Shown here piece by piece: positions 1 to 6,017 of a stretch of DNA of 6,474 nucleotides. The notes under the pieces were generated by a model. The model did no database searches. It had not been told where the DNA came from and saw nothing but the letters and a program-made list of their open reading frames with translations. A program made the translations under genes and the position numbers. This DNA is from Nitrospinota bacterium (GTDB lineage: Bacteria; JAUXIQ01). The stretch lies in the NCBI GenBank assembly GCA_030620925.1, contig JAUXIQ010000120.1, positions 1 through 6,474 on the forward strand. Direction: 5' to 3'. Position 1 is the first letter of the stretch; every line of letters starts with the position of its first letter.

Positions 1-47
1 CCGAAGGCGACAGGATGCCGTCTGAGTAGTAGGAATGTATATGCAGA
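1..47. other. Unassigned left edge, possible end of a convergent gene
   Basis: This short stretch lies beyond the stop codon of the NagZ-like gene. On the minus strand it contains no ATG or GTG and no hairpin followed by a T-run, so neither a following gene start nor a terminator is supported. On the plus strand one frame reads EGDRMPSE and then stops at TAG (27-29). This could be the C-terminus of a gene entering from the left and converging on the operon, but eight codons cannot establish it. Confidence 0.2.
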
Positions 48-1154
48 TCAACCTTGTCCGGCACTATCCTCGATTCTCCTCACCAGTTCTCGATGTTCTG
101 GGCAGCACACGGTGTCTATATCAAAAGTATAATCCAGCCTGGCGTACTTTTCCTTGGTGGAAAGAATTCTGGCCACCGACGCATCTATTCTTTCTTCGCT
201 CAAACGGCCGCTGCGCGCCGCCTCCATCAGCGCCGCGTGGGCCTCCCCCTGAAACCGTTTCTCCTTGCATACCAGGACCATGTCCGCTCCCGCTGAAATC
301 GCCCCTACAGCCGCCTGCTCCATGGAATAGTTACCGGTCACGGCTTTCATCTCCAGGTCGTCGGTTACGATCAGTCCCCGATAACCCAGGCGTTCCCTGA
401 GCATACCGGTGATGATCTTCGGAGAGATGGTTGCGGGAGCGTGCCGGTCCAACTCATTGTAGATCACGTGTGCGGTCATTACCGCCCCCACCCCCTCTTC
501 TATCGCCGCCCGGAAGGGCAGCACCTCCCTCGCCCAGAGACCGTCCTCGCTCCTCTCCATGGTGCCCAACCGGTCATGGGAATCGAAAGAAGTATCCCCG
601 TGACCGGGGAAATGCTTGGCCGTGGCCATCATACCCGTTTCCTGCATTCCCCGGATAAGCGCCCTCCCCAGCTCCGAGACCGGTTCCACGCTGTCACCCA
701 GCGACCGGTCGCCGATAACGGTATTTTCGGGGTTGGTGAGAATATCCAGGACGGGGGCCAAATTCATGTTCACACCCACCGCCAGCAGCTCTCCGGCCAT
801 GGCCCTGCCTAACTCGGCGGCCGTCTCCGCAGAACCCGCGGCGCCCAGTAACCCTGCGCTGGGGAACCTGGTAAGCGGGGGCGACAGCCGGTTCACGCGG
901 CCGCCCTCCTGGTCGGTGGCCATGAGCAGGGGCAAGCCGGAAGCGCCGTCCAGGGCCGCCTTCTGTAGACCCTCGGTGAGACGGCGAATCTCAGGGGCTG
1001 AGAGAGAATCGTCCCCGAACAGAATGACGCCGCCCAGGGCGCCATCCCTGAGCATACCCATGATGTGCGCCGGAGGAGCGGCGCCTCTGAAGCCGGCCAT
1101 TATCAACTGCCCCACCTTTATCTCCAGGGGCAGCTCTTCGGTGTTAGTCTTCAT
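48..1154 (-). CDS. nagZ: GH3 beta-N-acetylhexosaminidase (NagZ-type)
   Basis: Glycoside hydrolase family 3 enzyme of 368 residues, expected to remove terminal beta-1,4-linked N-acetylglucosamine, classically from cytoplasmic muropeptides during cell-wall recycling. Visible motifs are DQEGGRVNRL (81-90), KHFPGHGDT (180-188) followed by D191-S192-H193, and VTDDLEM (263-269). By NagZ family knowledge, His193 of the Asp-His dyad is the general acid/base and Asp265 the nucleophile; both are present, so the enzyme looks active. It is a single catalytic domain, the usual length for stand-alone NagZ, without the C-terminal domain of larger GH3 proteins. There is no signal peptide or membrane segment, so it is probably cytoplasmic. 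The start is constrained: an in-frame TGA (1161-1163) lies just upstream and the ATG overlaps the preceding stop as TGATG. It is the last visible gene of a three-gene operon whose other members are redox enzymes, so its placement looks incidental. A different exo-hexosaminidase specificity is possible. Confidence 0.9.
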   Translation of the reverse strand: MKTNTEELPLEIKVGQLIMAGFRGAAPPAHIMGMLRDGALGGVILFGDDSLSAPEIRRLTEGLQKAALDGASGLPLLMATDQEGGRVNRLSPPLTRFPSAGLLGAAGSAETAAELGRAMAGELLAVGVNMNLAPVLDILTNPENTVIGDRSLGDSVEPVSELGRALIRGMQETGMMATAKHFPGHGDTSFDSHDRLGTMERSEDGLWAREVLPFRAAIEEGVGAVMTAHVIYNELDRHAPATISPKIITGMLRERLGYRGLIVTDDLEMKAVTGNYSMEQAAVGAISAGADMVLVCKEKRFQGEAHAALMEAARSGRLSEERIDASVARILSTKEKYARLDYTFDIDTVCCPEHRELVRRIEDSAGQG

Positions 1155-1156
1155 CA
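1152..1156 (-). promoter_or_regulatory. TGATG stop-start overlap coupling nagZ translation
   Basis: The stop of the molybdenum subunit gene and the start of nagZ share one base (TGATG on the minus strand). No purine-rich Shine-Dalgarno sequence lies at the usual 5-10 bases before this ATG. The nearest candidate, GAGAG at 1171-1175, is 16 bases away. Translation of nagZ therefore probably depends on termination and re-initiation by ribosomes finishing the upstream gene. Confidence 0.7.
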
Positions 1157-3397
1157 GGTGTCAGCTTTTTCTCTCAGCGCTTCGAGGATTTTTTCAGGAG
1201 TGATGGGCAGGTCCGTTATCCGGACCCCCACGGCGTCGTAGACAGCGTTGGCGATGGCCGCGGCGGGGGGATTTATGGGCGTCTCCCCCACCCCTTTGGC
1301 TCCGTACGGACCTTCCTCGGAGTTCTGTTCAACGATGGATGTCTCTATCGAAGGGAAATCGACGGCGGTGGGAATCTTATAGTCCTTGAACGAAGGGTTC
1401 TCCACGTTCCCGTTATTCAGCCGCACATCCTCCATGAGGGCGGCGCCCAGTCCCTGGACCATGCCCCCCTGCAACTGACCCTCCACACTGTCCGGGTTCA
1501 GTGCGAAACCCACGTCGTGGCTGGCTACCAGCTTATGGATGACGACCTGTCCCGTCTGGGTATCCACCTCTACTTCGGCCCCCTGGGAGCACATCATGAA
1601 CGCGGGTGCCGGCGCCGGGAGGGAGCCTTTACCCACAATCAGCGTGCCCCGGAAGCGCTGCGCGGTACGCGTAATACTACCCAGGGACAGCCGTTTGTCC
1701 TCCTCACCCTTCACCCAGACCTGCCCGTTTTCCATACGCAGCTTCTCCTGCTCCACACCGAGCCTCTCAGCCGCCACTTCCATGATCTGACGTCTGGTGT
1801 CTTGCGCCGCCAGCATGGCCGCCTTGCCCATGTTGTAGGCTATCATGCTGCCGCCGGTGAGGGGTGCGTTGAGGGCGGTGTCCGTGTCTCCGGTCACCAC
1901 CTGGATGCTGCTCATGGGCAGGTTCAGCTCTTCGGCCACCGCCTGGGCGATGACGGTGTTGCTGCCGGTGGCGTCCACCGAGCCGGTGACCACGGAGGCG
2001 GTGCCGTCATCGTTGATCTTGACCGTGAGACCTGCAGCGGCGCCGCCGTTGCTCCACTGGGCGCTGGCCAGGCCCCGGCCCCTGTTAGGCCCTTCCTTGG
2101 GTTCACCCCAGCCGATACCTTCCGCCGCCCGGTGCAGGGTGTCCCGCAGGGCGCCCCTCTCGATCCGCTTGCCGATGTATGAAATATCCCCTTCTTTCAG
2201 CCCGTTTTTAAGGCGAATTTCCAGCGGGTCGATGCCCAGAGCCTCTGCTATGGCGTCCATATGCGACTCGATGGCGAAAGTAACCTGCGGCCCGCCCGGG
2301 GCCCGGTAGGAACCACCGCTGGGCTTGTTGGTATAGACGCAGAAGCCCTCCATCCTGGCGTTGGCGATGGCGTAGGGGCCTCTCCCGCCCACCGCCGCGG
2401 CGTATGCCGCGCCGGGGCCGAAATCGGCGTAGGCTCCGCTGTCAAGAATTATTACCACTTCCCGCGCGGTTATAGTGCCGTCCTTCTTCACCCCCGTCTT
2501 TATGCGCATCAGGCCGGGGTGTCTCGGCCGGGCGGCTATCTGTTCATCCCGCCTGGACATCACCATCTGCACCGGCCGCCCCGTCATCCTGGACAGGACC
2601 ACGCAGGCGGGCTCCAGCAGGGGAGCGATCTTCCCTCCGAAAGCGCCCCCTATCTCGGTGGGTATCACTTTTATCCGAGACATGGGCAGCTCGAAAAGTC
2701 CGGCGAGATCGGCCCGCAGCTCGAACTGGCCCTGGGTGGTGGACCACACGGTGATCTGCCCTGAAGGCTCGACCATGGCCGTGGCGGCGTGCGGCTCGAT
2801 ATAACCCTGGTGCACCATGGGGGTGGTGTATTCGTCTTCGAAGATCATGTCCGCTTCGCTGAACCCCTTCTCAGGATCGCCCATGGAGAACTCGGAGTGG
2901 CCGCAGATGTTGCCCGCACGGTCTGATATGGTGCGGAAGCGGCCTTTGCCGTAAGACTCCCAATCCTTGTGAATCACCTTCGCATTGGGTTTCATGGCCT
3001 CCCGGGGGTCGAACAGAGAAGGCAGGTCTTTATACTCGACCTTTATCAGGGAGACGGCTTCTTCCGCCGTGTCCAGGCTGTCGGCGGCCACCGCCGCCAC
3101 ACGGTCCCCCACGAAGAGCACCTTGTCCAGGGCCATTACCGGCTCGTCCTGGACGATGGTCCCGAAACGCCTCCGGGGAACGTCCTTGCCGGTTATGACC
3201 GCGCGCACCCCGGGCAGCCTTTCTGCCCTGGCGGTATCTATGTTCAGGATGCGGGCGTGGGGCCTGGTGCTGTAAAGCATCCTGCCCTGCAGCATGCCGG
3301 GCAGCTTGATATCCGCGCCGAACAGGCATTTACCGGCGACCTTGTCCCGTGCGTCCACCCGGGGGACGCTTTTGCCCACTACCCTGTACTCGCTCAT
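1154..3397 (-). CDS. Xanthine dehydrogenase/aldehyde oxidase-family molybdopterin-binding subunit
   Basis: Large catalytic subunit (747 residues) of a xanthine-oxidase-family molybdenum hydroxylase; such enzymes use water to hydroxylate heterocycles, aldehydes or aromatic thioesters. Residues about 15-130 form the hammerhead domain (GKSVPRVDARDKVAGK near the start). The cofactor domain follows, with TTQ (220-222), GGAFGGK (250-256), TGRPVQMVMSRRDE (272-285) and GGSYRAPGGPQ (361-371). GVGE near the C-terminus supplies Glu705, the position of the conserved active-site glutamate, so the protein looks functional. It lacks the AYRCSFR loop of form I CO dehydrogenase, so it is not CoxL. There is no signal peptide. 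Length matches separate-subunit L chains; fused eukaryotic-type xanthine dehydrogenase is far longer. It overlaps the acyl-CoA dehydrogenase gene by four bases (ATGA) and nagZ by one base. Genes for the usual [2Fe-2S] and FAD partner subunits are not adjacent in the window. The substrate cannot be assigned. Confidence 0.93.
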   Translation of the reverse strand: MSEYRVVGKSVPRVDARDKVAGKCLFGADIKLPGMLQGRMLYSTRPHARILNIDTARAERLPGVRAVITGKDVPRRRFGTIVQDEPVMALDKVLFVGDRVAAVAADSLDTAEEAVSLIKVEYKDLPSLFDPREAMKPNAKVIHKDWESYGKGRFRTISDRAGNICGHSEFSMGDPEKGFSEADMIFEDEYTTPMVHQGYIEPHAATAMVEPSGQITVWSTTQGQFELRADLAGLFELPMSRIKVIPTEIGGAFGGKIAPLLEPACVVLSRMTGRPVQMVMSRRDEQIAARPRHPGLMRIKTGVKKDGTITAREVVIILDSGAYADFGPGAAYAAAVGGRGPYAIANARMEGFCVYTNKPSGGSYRAPGGPQVTFAIESHMDAIAEALGIDPLEIRLKNGLKEGDISYIGKRIERGALRDTLHRAAEGIGWGEPKEGPNRGRGLASAQWSNGGAAAGLTVKINDDGTASVVTGSVDATGSNTVIAQAVAEELNLPMSSIQVVTGDTDTALNAPLTGGSMIAYNMGKAAMLAAQDTRRQIMEVAAERLGVEQEKLRMENGQVWVKGEEDKRLSLGSITRTAQRFRGTLIVGKGSLPAPAPAFMMCSQGAEVEVDTQTGQVVIHKLVASHDVGFALNPDSVEGQLQGGMVQGLGAALMEDVRLNNGNVENPSFKDYKIPTAVDFPSIETSIVEQNSEEGPYGAKGVGETPINPPAAAIANAVYDAVGVRITDLPITPEKILEALREKADT

Positions 3398-4545
3398 TTT
3401 CGAGCCTCCCTCTGTATTTCGTTATTAATGACGATGCGCTGTATTTCGGACGAGCCCTCGTAAATGGTCAGCGCCCGCACCGCACGATAGAGCCTCTCGG
3501 TCACCGAGCCGCGCACCAAGCCGTTGCCCCCGTGTATCTGGAGGGCCATGTCCACCACACGCTTGGCCATCTCGGTGCCGTACAGTTTGGCCATGGAAGC
3601 GTCTTTGGCCACGCGCTCAACGCCGCTGTCCCTGAGCCAGGCGGCATGATGGACCAGCAGCCGGGCCGCCTTTATCTGTGTCGCCATATCCGCCAGCATG
3701 TTGCCTATGCTCTGGTGGTTGATGATCGACTGCCCGAAGGTAACCCGCTCCTGAGCATAGCTGAAGGCGGCGTCAAACGCGGCCTGGGCGATGCCCACCC
3801 CCTGCGCGCCGACCGTGGTGCGGTAAATGTTCAGGTTGTACATGGAGATTTTGAAACCTTCCCCCTCCTCCCCCAGGAGGTTCTGGCGGGGAATGCGGCA
3901 GTTCTCGTAGACCAGTTCCCCGATGGCATGGGGGGCCATTAGCTCAAGACGCTCGCCGAACTGAAAACCGGGAGTCTCTTTCTCCAGGATGAAGGCGGAG
4001 AGGCCCCTGTGCCCCGCCTCAGGGTCGGTCTTGGCGAAGGTAACGTAGGTGTGGGCATGGGGGGCGTTGGAGATGAAACGCTTCTTGCCGTTCAAAAGAT
4101 AGAAGTCTCCCTCCAGCACGGCGGTGGTCTTCGCTCCCGCAACGTCTGAGCCGCTGTCCGGCTCGGTCAGCCCCAGGGCGGCGATCTCCTCACCGTTGGC
4201 GATGGGAGGCAGATACCTGGATTTCTGTTCGTGGTTACCGTAGCCCACGATGGGATAGCTCCCCAGACCCTGCATGACGAAGGCGTCGGCGGTAACCGTG
4301 CAGCCCCGGGCCAGCTCTTCCCTGGCCAGGCAAATGGGGAGGGCCAGGATCTGTGGATACTGGCCCCCGTACTCTTCAGGCACCAGAAGTTTCAGCAGCC
4401 CGTTTTCCGCCAGAAGCGCCAGCATGTCGAAGGGGTAGTCCCCCCTCTCCTCGATCTCGTTGGCCATGGGCGCTATTTTCTCCTGCACCAACTTCCTCAC
4501 CCGGAGTTGGAGTTCGCTCTGTTCCTCGGTAAGTTTAAAATCCAT
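3394..4545 (-). CDS. Acyl-CoA dehydrogenase (FAD flavoenzyme)
   Basis: Oxidises an acyl-CoA to the 2,3-enoyl-CoA using FAD and normally passes electrons to electron-transfer flavoprotein. The 383-residue length is typical of the soluble homotetrameric family. The N-terminal helical domain begins [13 protein letters not shown]. The flavin/substrate signature [10 protein letters not shown] is at 125-134. The C-terminal domain has ERVTFGQ, QIHGGNG and finally [10 protein letters not shown]. The glutamate in this last motif (Glu363) sits where short- and medium-chain acyl-CoA dehydrogenases carry their catalytic base, so the enzyme looks active. Chain length or branching preference cannot be read from sequence; a benzylsuccinyl-, glutaryl- or cyclohexanoyl-CoA-type substrate is not excluded. 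No ETF gene is seen beside it. It is the first gene of the minus-strand operon, preceded by a good ribosome binding site and the divergent control region. Its stop overlaps the start of the molybdenum subunit gene (ATGA). Confidence 0.95.
   Translation of the reverse strand: MDFKLTEEQSELQLRVRKLVQEKIAPMANEIEERGDYPFDMLALLAENGLLKLLVPEEYGGQYPQILALPICLAREELARGCTVTADAFVMQGLGSYPIVGYGNHEQKSRYLPPIANGEEIAALGLTEPDSGSDVAGAKTTAVLEGDFYLLNGKKRFISNAPHAHTYVTFAKTDPEAGHRGLSAFILEKETPGFQFGERLELMAPHAIGELVYENCRIPRQNLLGEEGEGFKISMYNLNIYRTTVGAQGVGIAQAAFDAAFSYAQERVTFGQSIINHQSIGNMLADMATQIKAARLLVHHAAWLRDSGVERVAKDASMAKLYGTEMAKRVVDMALQIHGGNGLVRGSVTERLYRAVRALTIYEGSSEIQRIVINNEIQREARK
3405..3412 (-). promoter_or_regulatory. 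Ribosome binding site of the molybdenum subunit gene
   Basis: GAGGGAGG on the minus strand lies 7 bases before the ATG at 3397, inside the last codons of the acyl-CoA dehydrogenase gene. It is strong and well spaced. It fixes the start codon and allows independent ribosome entry as well as coupling through the ATGA overlap. Confidence 0.8.
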
Positions 4546-4550
4546 GATGC

Positions 4551-4556
4551 TCCTCC
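4551..4556 (-). promoter_or_regulatory. Ribosome binding site of acyl-CoA dehydrogenase
   Basis: GGAGGA on the minus strand, 5 bases before the ATG ending at 4545. It is a near-perfect Shine-Dalgarno sequence that supports this start and marks the beginning of the minus-strand operon. Confidence 0.8.
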
Positions 4557-4652
4557 GTCTTATGATTATGGCCGTGGATTAACGCCGGAAACGTTGCTCT
4601 CGAAAACGGCAGTCTATATATAACACAAAACGGCCCGGCCCTCACGGTTAAA

Positions 4653-4662
4653 ACAAATTTGT
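4653..4662. promoter_or_regulatory. 10-bp palindrome ACAAATTTGT, possible operator
   Basis: This perfect palindrome lies between the two TTGTGTTA elements, close to the midpoint of the divergent region. Its symmetry and position suit a dimeric repressor or activator acting on both genes. The family of such a regulator is not identifiable, and the site is short enough to be chance. Confidence 0.3.
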
Positions 4663-4678
4663 CGATTGCCATATTCAT

Positions 4679-4701
4679 GTTGAAACAACCGCCCCCGTTG
4701 T
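4679..4701. repeat. Two overlapping small inverted repeats
   Basis: GTTG-AAA-CAAC (4679-4689) overlaps a second inverted repeat in which ACAAC (4685-4689) pairs with GTTGT (4697-4701) across a 7-base C-rich loop. The two structures share the CAAC arm and so are mutually exclusive. They lie just upstream of the TATCAT element. No T-run follows on either strand, so they are not terminators. A DNA-binding site or a chance structure are both possible. Confidence 0.25.
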
Positions 4702-4754
4702 GTTAATTCTTTATCATTAACCGGTTCACAAGTTCGAGCCAAACATAACATATC

Positions 4755-4763
4755 AGGGGGGAG
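4755..4763 (+). promoter_or_regulatory. Ribosome binding site of the FAD oxidoreductase
   Basis: AGGGGGGAG lies 5 bases before the ATG at 4769. It is purine-rich and well placed, although richer in G than the AGGAGG consensus. It supports this start, which also places the Rossmann glycine motif at the usual distance from the N-terminus. Confidence 0.75.
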
Positions 4764-4768
4764 ATACG

Positions 4769-5944
4769 ATGGAAAGGGCCAGCGTAGTCATCATCGGGGG
4801 CGGCGTCTACGGAACCAGCATAGCCTACCATCTGGCTGCGATGGGCTGCGGTGAGGTGGTCCTTCTGGAAAAGGACTCCCTGGCCTGCGGCTCGTCGGGC
4901 AAGTCCTGCGCCCTCGTCAGGCAGCACTACTCCAACGAGATAACCGCCAGGGCGGCCATGGAGAGCAGGAAATTTTTCGAGGTTTTCGAAGAAGAGGTGG
5001 GCGGCTTCCCCGAATACAAGAACAACGGAATGATCTTTCTGGCGCATCCCCCGGAAGCCGAGGCTCTGGAGAAGAACGTAAAGCTGCAGCAGGAGGTGGG
5101 CATCGAAGTGGAGGTCATCAATCCCGGCGAGGTGGAAAAATATCTGCAGGGGATAGACGTCTCCGACATTGCCCTGGCCTGTTTCGAGAGCAGCGCCGGC
5201 TACGCCGACCCTCACGGGGTGGTCACCGCCTTCGGAGCCAGGGCCAAGCAGCTGGGCGCGAAAATATGCCAGGGACGGGCGGCCACCGGCATCGAAATCA
5301 GCGGCGGGGCGGTCAAAGCCGTGCACACCGCCGAGGGGACAATCGAAACCGAGGTGGTGGTGAACGCCGCCGGGCCCTGGGGAGAAAAGATAGCGGCCAT
5401 GGCGGGGCTGGACATCCCTCTCAAACCTACGCGAATACAGGAAGCCATAATCCGGCCGTTGGAAACCTACGACAAGTTAACGCCCACTCTGATAGACCCC
5501 GGCGAAGCGCTCTATTTCAGGCCGGAGACGGGCGGATTGGTGATGGCCGGCGGCGGCACGTCGGAAGAGGACAAGGAGTTCGACCCCGACGATTACAACG
5601 AAAACGCCGACTCCGATTTCGTGGAGGACATCTCTCAACGGCTGAGTCACCGCTCCCCGCGGCTCGAACGGGCGGGTTTCATGAGAGGATGGGCGGGCCT
5701 CATCACCCTCACGCCCGACTATCACCCCATCCTTGGGGAAGCGCCTGAGGTTAAAGGACTGATATGGTGCAACGGCTTCAGCGGCCACGGGTTCAAGCTC
5801 TCCCCCGTTATAGGGAAAGCGATCGCAGAGCTGATTTTCAAGGGGAAGGCCGAAGCCATGGACCTGGAACCTTTCCACATCAACCGTTACGCAGAGGGAC
5901 GCACATTCGCATCGACCTACGAAAATTTTCCTATTCTGGCTTGA
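4769..5944 (+). CDS. DAO-family FAD-dependent oxidoreductase (sarcosine/amino-acid oxidase-like)
   Basis: A 391-residue flavoprotein of the DAO fold, which oxidises C-N bonds of secondary amines or amino acids such as sarcosine, dimethylglycine, proline or D-amino acids. The N-terminal dinucleotide motif is GGGVYG (10-15), with Glu34 ending the second strand to bind the ribose of FAD. SSGKSCALVR (42-51) contributes an arginine near the flavin. Near the C-terminus are WAGLITLTPDYHPI (308-321) and NGFSGHGFKLSP (335-346). The last motif matches the GHGFK segment of monomeric sarcosine oxidase, whose lysine binds the substrate carboxylate; Lys343 is the equivalent here. The cysteine that covalently holds FAD in monomeric sarcosine oxidase corresponds by motif to Gly310, so FAD is probably bound non-covalently at that site. 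There is no signal peptide. Length is normal and the frame intact. It is the first gene of the plus-strand unit. In an anaerobe it would act as a dehydrogenase rather than an O2-using oxidase. Exact substrate is unknown. Confidence 0.88.
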   Translation: MERASVVIIGGGVYGTSIAYHLAAMGCGEVVLLEKDSLACGSSGKSCALVRQHYSNEITARAAMESRKFFEVFEEEVGGFPEYKNNGMIFLAHPPEAEALEKNVKLQQEVGIEVEVINPGEVEKYLQGIDVSDIALACFESSAGYADPHGVVTAFGARAKQLGAKICQGRAATGIEISGGAVKAVHTAEGTIETEVVVNAAGPWGEKIAAMAGLDIPLKPTRIQEAIIRPLETYDKLTPTLIDPGEALYFRPETGGLVMAGGGTSEEDKEFDPDDYNENADSDFVEDISQRLSHRSPRLERAGFMRGWAGLITLTPDYHPILGEAPEVKGLIWCNGFSGHGFKLSPVIGKAIAELIFKGKAEAMDLEPFHINRYAEGRTFASTYENFPILA

Positions 5945-5961
5945 CAGTGAAAACCATCGCC

Positions 5962-5981
5962 GCGAGGCATCATTTCCTCGC
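5962..5981 (+). promoter_or_regulatory. Intergenic hairpin before the molybdoenzyme gene
   Basis: GCGAGG (5962-5967) and CCTCGC (5976-5981) form a perfect 6-bp stem with an 8-base loop. No uninterrupted T-run follows, so an intrinsic terminator is unlikely and read-through into the next gene is expected. TCCTC (5975-5979), largely the descending arm, is complementary to the downstream Shine-Dalgarno GAGGA (6005-6009). The loop bases CATCATT (5968-5974) are complementary to AATGATG (5999-6005), which abuts it. The hairpin could therefore influence access to the ribosome binding site. Confidence 0.35.
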
Positions 5982-6004
5982 ATTTACTTAACGCTTAGAA
6001 TGAT

Positions 6005-6009
6005 GAGGA
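6005..6009 (+). promoter_or_regulatory. Ribosome binding site of the molybdopterin oxidoreductase
   Basis: GAGGA lies 8 bases before the ATG at 6018, a normal spacing, and selects that ATG over the internal Met6 codon. Complementary sequences upstream (TCCTC at 5975-5979) could mask it in an alternative fold. Confidence 0.7.
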
Positions 6010-6017
6010 CGAAATAG

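Larger units (their letters stand above)
4621..4705. repeat. Inverted pair of 8-bp TTGTGTTA elements
   Basis: TAACACAA at 4621-4628 is the exact reverse complement of TTGTGTTA at 4698-4705, so each gene of the divergent pair has TTGTGTTA upstream in its own orientation. The element ends 63 bases before the plus-strand start codon and 75 bases before the minus-strand one. On the minus strand it runs into TATATA; on the plus strand it lies just before TATCAT. It could be a shared promoter or regulator site. Chance is possible for 8 bp in AT-rich DNA. Confidence 0.35.
4546..4768. promoter_or_regulatory. Divergent intergenic control region
   Basis: This 223-base gap separates the divergent acyl-CoA dehydrogenase and FAD oxidoreductase genes and must hold promoters for both arms. 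It is visibly more AT-rich than the genes, especially at 4613-4630, 4650-4662 and 4701-4720. Minus direction: TGTTATATA (4625-4617) resembles an extended -10 element, but no good -35 lies 16-18 bases upstream. Plus direction: TATCAT (4712-4717) matches the -10 consensus at five of six positions, and TTGAAA (4680-4685) resembles a -35, but the 26-base spacing is too long for one promoter. The promoters may therefore depend on an activator or a non-housekeeping sigma factor. No sigma-54 pattern and no encoded regulator were found in the window. Confidence 0.6.

Noticed and set aside
1517-2182. Long plus-strand open frame opposite the molybdenum subunit gene (also 1845-2309, 2261-2764 and 2969-3463)
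   Set aside because: These lie antisense to a fully conserved coding region, have low-complexity His/Gly/Arg/Pro-rich translations and no family motifs. GC-rich DNA commonly gives such shadow frames.
1154-3397. Assignment as carbon monoxide dehydrogenase CoxL
   Set aside because: The diagnostic AYRCSFR active-site loop is replaced by GGSYRAPGGPQ, which has no cysteine at that place.
3349-3942. 197-codon plus-strand frame opposite the acyl-CoA dehydrogenase
   Set aside because: It is antisense to the conserved C-terminal domain, without family features or a convincing ribosome binding site.
4725-4752. TTCACA / TAACAT as a sigma-70 promoter for the FAD oxidoreductase
   Set aside because: Hexamers and 16-base spacing look acceptable, but transcription would start about 10 bases before the ATG and cut into the ribosome binding site at 4755-4763. 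A leaderless transcript is unlikely with such a strong site.
4703-5326. 207-codon minus-strand frame opposite the FAD oxidoreductase
   Set aside because: It is antisense to the Rossmann-fold coding region, has no recognisable motif, and would run across the divergent control region. It is a shadow frame.
5941-5946. Perfect -35 hexamer TTGACA at the stop codon of the FAD oxidoreductase
   Set aside because: No -10-like sequence lies 15-19 bases downstream; bases around 5962-5970 are GC-rich stem sequence. TAGAAT at 5996-6001 is too far from it and too near the start codon.
5962-5981. Intrinsic terminator after the FAD oxidoreductase
   Set aside because: The stem is only 6 bp and the following sequence, ATTTACTTAACG, is not a continuous T-run.
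5998-6017. Hammerhead-ribozyme-like core (TGATGAG followed by CGAAA)
   Set aside because: The leading base of the CUGAUGA core is A instead of C, there is no room for stem II, and stems I and III are not seen. It is explained by the Shine-Dalgarno region.
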